Assembly: GCA_017427985.1 (NCBI GenBank)
Contig: JAFRRS010000023.1
Location: 186,001-250,000, forward strand
Length of the DNA: 64,000 nucleotides
DNA from: Bacteroidales bacterium
Lineage (GTDB): Bacteria; Bacteroidota; Bacteroidia; Bacteroidales; F082
Reading direction: 5' to 3'
A program made the translations under genes and the position numbers. Position 1 is the stretch's first letter. Every line of letters begins with the position of its first letter. Of the stretch, positions 59,457-64,000 are shown piece after piece. The notes beneath the pieces are model-generated. The model saw only the letters and a program-made list of their open reading frames with translations. It searched no databases and was not told where the DNA came from.

Positions 59457-59510
59457 TGAAGAAAAAATTTCCATAGTATGAGCATTAGTCGAAAAAATGA
59501 TTAAATTTGC
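59457..59510 (+). repeat. 54-nt direct repeat, copy A, ending in a -7 box
   Basis: The segment contains CCATAGTATGAGCATTAGTC and ends TTAAATTTGC, whose TAAATTTG matches the -7 consensus. It differs from copy B (63381-63434) at a single position (TTTCC versus TTCCC). The segment TGAGCATTAGTC is also inversely repeated at 59625-59636. Confidence 0.92.
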
Positions 59511-59835
59511 GGTTGAATCCGGGGGAGAAATGCTTTGCATTCAGCGGAGCTAAATCCCGGACTCGCAAGAAAGGCATTCTAAGTCCCGAACTGTAAAATC
59601 GCCAATTTTTCAACGGGGGACGAAGACTAATGCTCACTTTGTTATGTTATCAAATAGGTGTTAAACCTTATTGATATAAAGCAGCGTGGGAATGTTTCTT
59701 CAGTCTGTTCCGTGAAGGTGTTTGGCGATACCTACAGTTTGACGGGCTTGAAAGAATCGAGTCTCACGCTTTTCTTGTATAACAAAGTTTAATGTCCGAA
59801 TCGGCGGGACTTGCGGACGGAAAAAAGTATTTATC
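59511..59835 (+). other. Long, probably structured leader (or separate RNA) before the WG-repeat lipoprotein gene
   Basis: These 325 nt contain no credible ORF but many complementary segments: GTTGAA/TTCAAC (59512, 59609), TCCGGG/CCCGGA (59518, 59556), AATGC-TTT-GCATT, CTTTGTTAT/ATAACAAAG (59637, 59781) and AGCGTGGGA/TCTCACGCT. Transcription from the -7 box in the 54-nt repeat would begin near 59516 and produce this RNA. A known riboswitch or 6S family was not recognised. It may be a leader or a separate small RNA. Confidence 0.5.
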
Positions 59836-61578
59836 ATGTTAATTTTTAAAAAATCTTTAAAAGTAAAATCAGCATTGATGCTGATGTGCGTAGCATTATT
59901 GGCGCTACAGATGATTTCCTGCTCGTCATCAGGCGACAATTTGAAATTAATACCTGTAAAAACTGGTGAAAAATGGGGATTCGTAGATAGAACAGGAAAA
60001 TATGTCATAAACCCACAATTCAAGCACGTGGAACCGTTCAAAAACGGCATGGCAGCAGTACAAACTATGGATTATAAATTCGGATACATTAACGAAAAGG
60101 GCTCTTTTGTTATAAACCCGCAGTTTTATGATGCCGACAGTTTTAATGACGGTCTGGCGCTGGTTGAAACTGAAAACGAAAAAACAGGCTACATAAATAA
60201 AAAAGGAAACTATGTAATAGGCCCTTTTGATTGCGAGGACGCATTGCCATTTTCCGAAGGTTTGACATTTGTTTCGCCATACAACTCGGGTCCTGTTTGT
60301 TATGACAACAAAGGCAATAAAAAATTCGAGTTGAGCGATGTGTCAATGGTTTATTCGTACAATGAAGGAATGGCAAGAATTGTTGGTGTTGACGGGAAAT
60401 ATGGTTTCATCGATAAAAAAGGCGCGGTTGTCATAAACAATCAATTCGACAATGTGGAAGACTTTTCAGAAGGGCTTGCTGCGTTTGAACAAAGCGGCAA
60501 ATGGGGCTACATTGACAAATCCGGGAAAATTGTGATAAACCCACAGTATAACATGGCCTTTCAATTTAATGATGGCGTCGCCGCCGTTATATCAGGCGGA
60601 CAGTGTGGCATTATCGACAAAAAGGGCAATTACGTCATAAACCCGCAGTTCGACAACGTGGTGGTGTTCCGCGATGGCATGGCGGCATTCCTTTCAGGGG
60701 AATCGTATGGTTTTATTGACAAAAAAGGCAAGATTATCATAAACCCGCAATTTGATCTTGCGGATAATTTCAGATATGGCTTGGCAATCGTGGCGACTTC
60801 AAACGAAAAGTTCGGTTTTATCGACAAAAACGGGAAATATGCCATAACCCCACAATTCGATTTTGCAACCAATTTTTACGACAACATGGCTTTTGTTAAA
60901 TCCAATGGTAAATACGGAATAATCAACAAAGAAGGGAAATATGTCGTCAACCCTCAATTCGACATGTTGGGCATAGACATCTATGAGTCGTTTGATTCAT
61001 ATGAGTTTAGAGAATGGTATGACAACAACAAGAACTATATAACAAACAGTTATGCATCAAATATCAAGGCTGCAAATTCAATAATTCAAACATTATTTGC
61101 CGGAGACGATCCTTGTGGATACCACATGACGGTTGATGATTTTGGAAATTATGACAACGAAGTTCTTAACAAATATGAAATCAGGGCGGAGGATGAAGCC
61201 GGTATAGAAATAAACGGATATTTTAAAAACCCTATTTATCGTGAAGTTAAATCTTACGAATACGATAGATGGGGCGACAGATATGAGACGAAAAAACGAG
61301 AATATCACAGGGATGAACCTTGTGGTGTGATAAAACTATCAATTAGCGGCGACAAATTAGGCAAGGAGGTGAAAATAAAGACACTTGCCCCTCTGATGGT
61401 CTCATTGTTGGAAAACAAATATGGTATAAAAATGGAAAAAGACGAGGACCGAATGGTGTGGTTCGACGCAAACAACCAAAAAGGCTTGGGAGTCGGCAGC
61501 TCATCGTCTTTCTTATTCTTATACTTCATACAAGACAAATCTGTTTATGACAAACTCCCACGACGCATTTGTTTTTAG
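59836..61578 (+). CDS. WG-repeat lipoprotein
   Basis: A 580-residue lipoprotein: signal peptide with lipobox MISC (Cys29), then about ten WG repeats (residues about 40-370) of roughly 36 residues with the core KxGFIDKKGKYVINPQFDxAxxF and W or Y in place of G at the first position (KWGFVDRTG, KWGYIDKSG). The C-terminal 200 residues are of another type: helical (TNSYASNIKAANSIIQTLFAGDDPCGYHM) then a beta-rich end with EYDRWGDRYETKKREYHRDEPCG. WG repeats are found in Bacteroidota lipoproteins of unclear function, possibly protein binding. It starts after the long leader; the next lipoprotein gene follows after 10 nt, probably in one operon. Confidence 0.87.
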   Translation: MLIFKKSLKVKSALMLMCVALLALQMISCSSSGDNLKLIPVKTGEKWGFVDRTGKYVINPQFKHVEPFKNGMAAVQTMDYKFGYINEKGSFVINPQFYDADSFNDGLALVETENEKTGYINKKGNYVIGPFDCEDALPFSEGLTFVSPYNSGPVCYDNKGNKKFELSDVSMVYSYNEGMARIVGVDGKYGFIDKKGAVVINNQFDNVEDFSEGLAAFEQSGKWGYIDKSGKIVINPQYNMAFQFNDGVAAVISGGQCGIIDKKGNYVINPQFDNVVVFRDGMAAFLSGESYGFIDKKGKIIINPQFDLADNFRYGLAIVATSNEKFGFIDKNGKYAITPQFDFATNFYDNMAFVKSNGKYGIINKEGKYVVNPQFDMLGIDIYESFDSYEFREWYDNNKNYITNSYASNIKAANSIIQTLFAGDDPCGYHMTVDDFGNYDNEVLNKYEIRAEDEAGIEINGYFKNPIYREVKSYEYDRWGDRYETKKREYHRDEPCGVIKLSISGDKLGKEVKIKTLAPLMVSLLENKYGIKMEKDEDRMVWFDANNQKGLGVGSSSSFLFLYFIQDKSVYDKLPRRICF

Positions 61579-61588
61579 AAAATAACAG

Positions 61589-63379
61589 ATGAGAACACTG
61601 CAAACATCATCATTGTTGTTTTTGTCAATCCTGTTGCTATCCTGCGACAGTCTGTCTGGCAATAAGGAGAAAACAATTAAATATAACAATGCAGATTATA
61701 TGGCCGTTGGCAAAGTTGACAAACACAGCTTTGCCGACGGCTCGACATTGACTTTTTTGTCAGCCGCCGACCTTGACACCATTGTTAGCGGCATCCATCA
61801 TATTGAAAACGGCATATCATATATTGACGGAATCCACAAAATTGTCGGTAACGGCAGATTTGCCAAAGAATATGGCACTTTCAAGGCAAGCAATTGCGGG
61901 GAGACATCTGCTTTGACATCAGACAGGAAAAAAGCCGCAGAACTTTTAATAACTCCGTCTGATATACGAAAATATGAAGCAATTTGGCGAAACAACCATG
62001 CTGTTTTGGAGAAAATCAGTAATCTTGAATACAAACTAACCATCAATTATTCTGACAAGGAATCAAGTTTGTCGAAAATCGAAATCCCCGTCCCCGCCGA
62101 CATGGTTACAAAATACGGTTATGGCGGTTTTGACAGTTTTATCCGTCTCTGCACCCAAAATGTTCGACGGACATACAGAAGCGGTATGGTTTTTTACGGA
62201 AACGTGCAAAATGACATTGCCGACGATGGAACAATGGCGACCTCAGAAAAAGAAGGAGAGATAACGTTTTCAAAAGGTAACATATCGAAAGTGTCTATTC
62301 ATAAGTTCGATGAAACATGTTATTTGTGTACTGTTGATTATCTGTATAATAAAAACAATTATACAAAGGAGGAGTTTTATATAAGCAACAAAGACATAGA
62401 AGAATACGGATTTTGGAATTTCGGATATTACAAGCCTGATGTGAGACAATGCTTCTTTAAAAACGGTGACATTTTTACCGGCAAAGTCAAATATGAAATT
62501 GACGACTCGACAGGAGAATGGACGGTTTACACTTTACAAAGCGGCTTGATGTATTACTCTTCAGGTGAGATTTATACCGGCGATTTCGATGGCGAATGGT
62601 GTTGCGGTGTGCCAATGTCAGGTACCATGACCTTTGCCGACGGCCGTGAGGTGCAAGGCAATTGGCTTGACAAATACCACCTATTAGGCAATGAAGCAGA
62701 CGAAATTACCAATATTGACAGCCCGACAGAAAAAAGAGACTATGCCGAAAAACGTTATTATCAAATAAAAGAGGCCTCATCTGACAACATTAAAAATGTC
62801 AGCAACAACCCTGATTTCTATTTGGAATATTTCGACAAACAGTTTGCCTACTATGTATATAATTCGCAAGACCATGATTTATCATTCTTGCAGGGCGAAC
62901 ACAAGTATGAGGATTTTACCGTTTATTATGGCTGGCTTTCAGACCGGACAATTGTTTTAGACAACACATTTAGTTCATATTTTTGGTGGGACATAAATAC
63001 TGATGTTTCAAGACCATTGTTAAGAACGGCAGACGACTTGATTTATGGCAAACTACAACAGGAGCCCGAAAAAATGTTTGAAAAGCAGGACTATTATGAC
63101 GATTATTTGACATTTTTGAGGCATTGTGAAAACTTTATAAGACAAGACATGGAGGATCATCGCGGCAAATTTGAAGAAAGTTTATGCGCCGACATGTGGA
63201 AGCGGCGATTGTCCACCATGATTTCCATAGATGAGTACGAAAGCAATTATAGAATAGGATTATCTTACAATATGTTTTTAAATTATGCTTCTGTTGCAAT
63301 GATTAATGACATATTAGTAAAAATCTCACGAGAAAGAGATTACTTGAGAGATTCTGATTATGTTTACAAACGCAAATAA
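61589..63379 (+). CDS. Lipoprotein with MORN-like motifs, function unknown
   Basis: A 596-residue lipoprotein: signal peptide and lipobox LLSC (Cys19, followed by DSLS). The body carries MORN-like motifs (RSGMVFYGNVQNDIADDGTMATSE; FKNGDIFTGKVKYEIDDSTGEW; SGEIYTGDFDGEW, then SGTMTFADGREVQGNW), each with the YxGxF/W-x-G pattern. The last 200 residues (FYLEYFDKQFAYYVYNSQDHDLSFLQGE to DYVYKRK) are helical with many aromatic residues and no recognised family. It follows the WG-repeat gene with a 10-nt gap. Codon use is A/T-rich relative to the housekeeping genes. Confidence 0.8.
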   Translation: MRTLQTSSLLFLSILLLSCDSLSGNKEKTIKYNNADYMAVGKVDKHSFADGSTLTFLSAADLDTIVSGIHHIENGISYIDGIHKIVGNGRFAKEYGTFKASNCGETSALTSDRKKAAELLITPSDIRKYEAIWRNNHAVLEKISNLEYKLTINYSDKESSLSKIEIPVPADMVTKYGYGGFDSFIRLCTQNVRRTYRSGMVFYGNVQNDIADDGTMATSEKEGEITFSKGNISKVSIHKFDETCYLCTVDYLYNKNNYTKEEFYISNKDIEEYGFWNFGYYKPDVRQCFFKNGDIFTGKVKYEIDDSTGEWTVYTLQSGLMYYSSGEIYTGDFDGEWCCGVPMSGTMTFADGREVQGNWLDKYHLLGNEADEITNIDSPTEKRDYAEKRYYQIKEASSDNIKNVSNNPDFYLEYFDKQFAYYVYNSQDHDLSFLQGEHKYEDFTVYYGWLSDRTIVLDNTFSSYFWWDINTDVSRPLLRTADDLIYGKLQQEPEKMFEKQDYYDDYLTFLRHCENFIRQDMEDHRGKFEESLCADMWKRRLSTMISIDEYESNYRIGLSYNMFLNYASVAMINDILVKISRERDYLRDSDYVYKRK

Positions 63380-63380
63380 A

Positions 63381-63434
63381 TGAAGAAAAAATTCCCATAG
63401 TATGAGCATTAGTCGAAAAAATGATTAAATTTGC
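63381..63434 (+). repeat. 54-nt direct repeat, copy B, ending in a -7 box
   Basis: It is the same as copy A at 59457 except one base. It starts two bases after the MORN-like lipoprotein stop and ends 26 nt before ATG 63461, so its TAAATTTGC would start a short-leader transcript for the acidic ORF. Confidence 0.92.
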
Positions 63435-63460
63435 AAGCAGAAACATTAAAAATAATTATT

Positions 63461-63598
63461 ATGGGTAGAAAAAAATATGATTTTGATGACTAAGATGAGT
63501 TTGATGATGGTTGTGGACAACAAGATAATGAATCTGATGAAGATTTCGTGGAGAGAATGAATGACTGGAACGATGCCGTCGAGTATTCTAATGATTAG
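63461..63598 (+). pseudogene. Small acidic ORF interrupted by an in-frame TAA
   Basis: ATG 63461 reads MGRKKYDFDD and then TAA (63491). The same frame continues DEFDDGCGQQDNESDEDFVE and RMNDWNDAVEYSND before TAG at 63596. If the TAA were a sense codon (GAA differs by one base), a 45-residue acidic protein would be made. The composition stays constant through the stop, as for a recently broken gene. A sequencing error or readthrough are alternatives. It directly follows copy B of the 54-nt promoter repeat. Confidence 0.65.
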
Positions 63599-63666
63599 TC
63601 GTTAACACACAAACTCTTATGTAGAACATGAATAATAAAGAAGAAGGTGGGGTTGATAGGGAATAA

Positions 63667-64000
63667 ATGAATAAACATAAGTTAAACAGGATCTTTTTTT
63701 GTTTCATCTATTTGCTTGCTTTATTGTCTTGCAAGAATGAACAAAATAGTCTTTGGGTTGAGACCGAAGAAGGTTTCCTTGTTTATATAAGACCGTCTTC
63801 AGATAACTGCATTTATTCATGGCAAGGTGATACTTTCGAGAATGTAGTTAATGGCAAAGGAGAATTACTCGTTTTCGATAGTCTGGGCAATGTCTCATTA
63901 GAACAGATTGAAGCATACTATGGAGCTTTTGATGATAAGTTGATAAAAACAACAAAGAATGGAGGAAAATACATAGGCTCTTTAGATGATGACAATAATC
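63667..64000 (+). CDS. Lipoprotein, N-terminal part (continues beyond window)
   Basis: ATG 63667 begins MNKHKLNRIFFCFIYLLALLSC, a lipoprotein signal with Cys22, then KNEQNSLWVETEEGFLVYIR and a MORN-like segment (YSWQGDTFENVVNGKGELLVF). The frame is open to the end of the window (111 codons). A 12-codon ORF (63628-63666, MNNKEEGGVDRE) ends directly before the ATG and may be a leader peptide. It belongs to the same lipoprotein locus as the two genes before it. Confidence 0.78.
   Translation, partial: MNKHKLNRIFFCFIYLLALLSCKNEQNSLWVETEEGFLVYIRPSSDNCIYSWQGDTFENVVNGKGELLVFDSLGNVSLEQIEAYYGAFDDKLIKTTKNGGKYIGSLDDDNN

Noticed and set aside
59511..59835. Region as 6S RNA, RNase P RNA or SRP RNA
   Set aside because: The conserved core sequences of RNase P and SRP RNA are absent, and the pairing does not form the single long bulged helix of 6S RNA. 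It is left as an unassigned structured leader.
59700..60050. 116-codon minus-strand ORF over the leader and start of the WG-repeat lipoprotein gene
   Set aside because: Half of it is the complement of the lipoprotein signal and first WG repeats, and it has no motif or promoter of its own.

Overview
The window looks like chromosomal DNA of an uncultured member of the Bacteroidales (phylum Bacteroidota). The evidence is four proteins ending in type IX secretion (T9SS) sorting domains, a PorE-like T9SS accessory protein, a fused SecDF, an Omp28-family protein, DUF5606, a tmRNA whose tag reads GENTYALAA, and many promoters with the Bacteroidota -7 box (TAnnTTTG). The genus cannot be read from the sequence.

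Layout. 1-8680: end of secDF, a 1531-residue LRR/B-repeat surface protein and a PorE-like OmpA protein. 8682-11739: purM-prfA-pyrF, tightly packed. 11736-17147 (minus): a thioesterase, an Omp28-like T9SS protein, ilvE, a one-repeat voltage-gated cation channel and a METTL25-like methyltransferase. 17292-21786: htpG, the LemA/TPM pair, a four-helix-bundle gene flanked by hairpin arrays, and an FtsE-like ATPase. 21775-25262: two glycosyltransferases and murB. 25267-36801: a single 3844-residue T9SS surface protein. 36933-43171 (minus): pyrK-pyrD, DUF5606, purB with an MsbA-like exporter, and an unknown gene. 43351-50460: lpdA, a lytic transglycosylase, uvrA, a glucosaminidase/LysM hydrolase and rsmG. 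50491-56640: an M16 peptidase, an MFS transporter and a fourth T9SS protein. 56655-59330: a two-way terminator, tRNA-Val and tRNA-Gly, a LOG-family gene, a sigma-54 regulator without a DNA-binding domain, and ssrA with its terminator. 59457-64000: a lipoprotein locus with WG repeats and MORN-like motifs, a long probably structured leader, a repeated promoter segment and a broken small acidic ORF.

Most genes are housekeeping: nucleotide synthesis (purM, purB, pyrF, pyrK, pyrD), translation and ribosome rescue (prfA, rsmG, ssrA), wall metabolism (murB and two hydrolases) and secretion. The secreted and surface proteins are linked by a shared C-terminal architecture, seen in both the LRR protein and the 3844-residue protein.

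The most unusual signal is short repeat DNA. First, exactly 28-nt palindromes have conserved 10-nt arms around different, self-complementary 8-nt cores. Copies lie in intergenic DNA and also in frame inside a methyltransferase, pyrK and murB; murB carries three different insertions. Second, arrays of mini-hairpins separated by AATGTG on one side and CACATT on the other flank the four-helix-bundle gene, and a copy without any gene sits upstream of pyrK. Third, a 54-nt promoter-bearing repeat brackets the lipoprotein pair near the right end.
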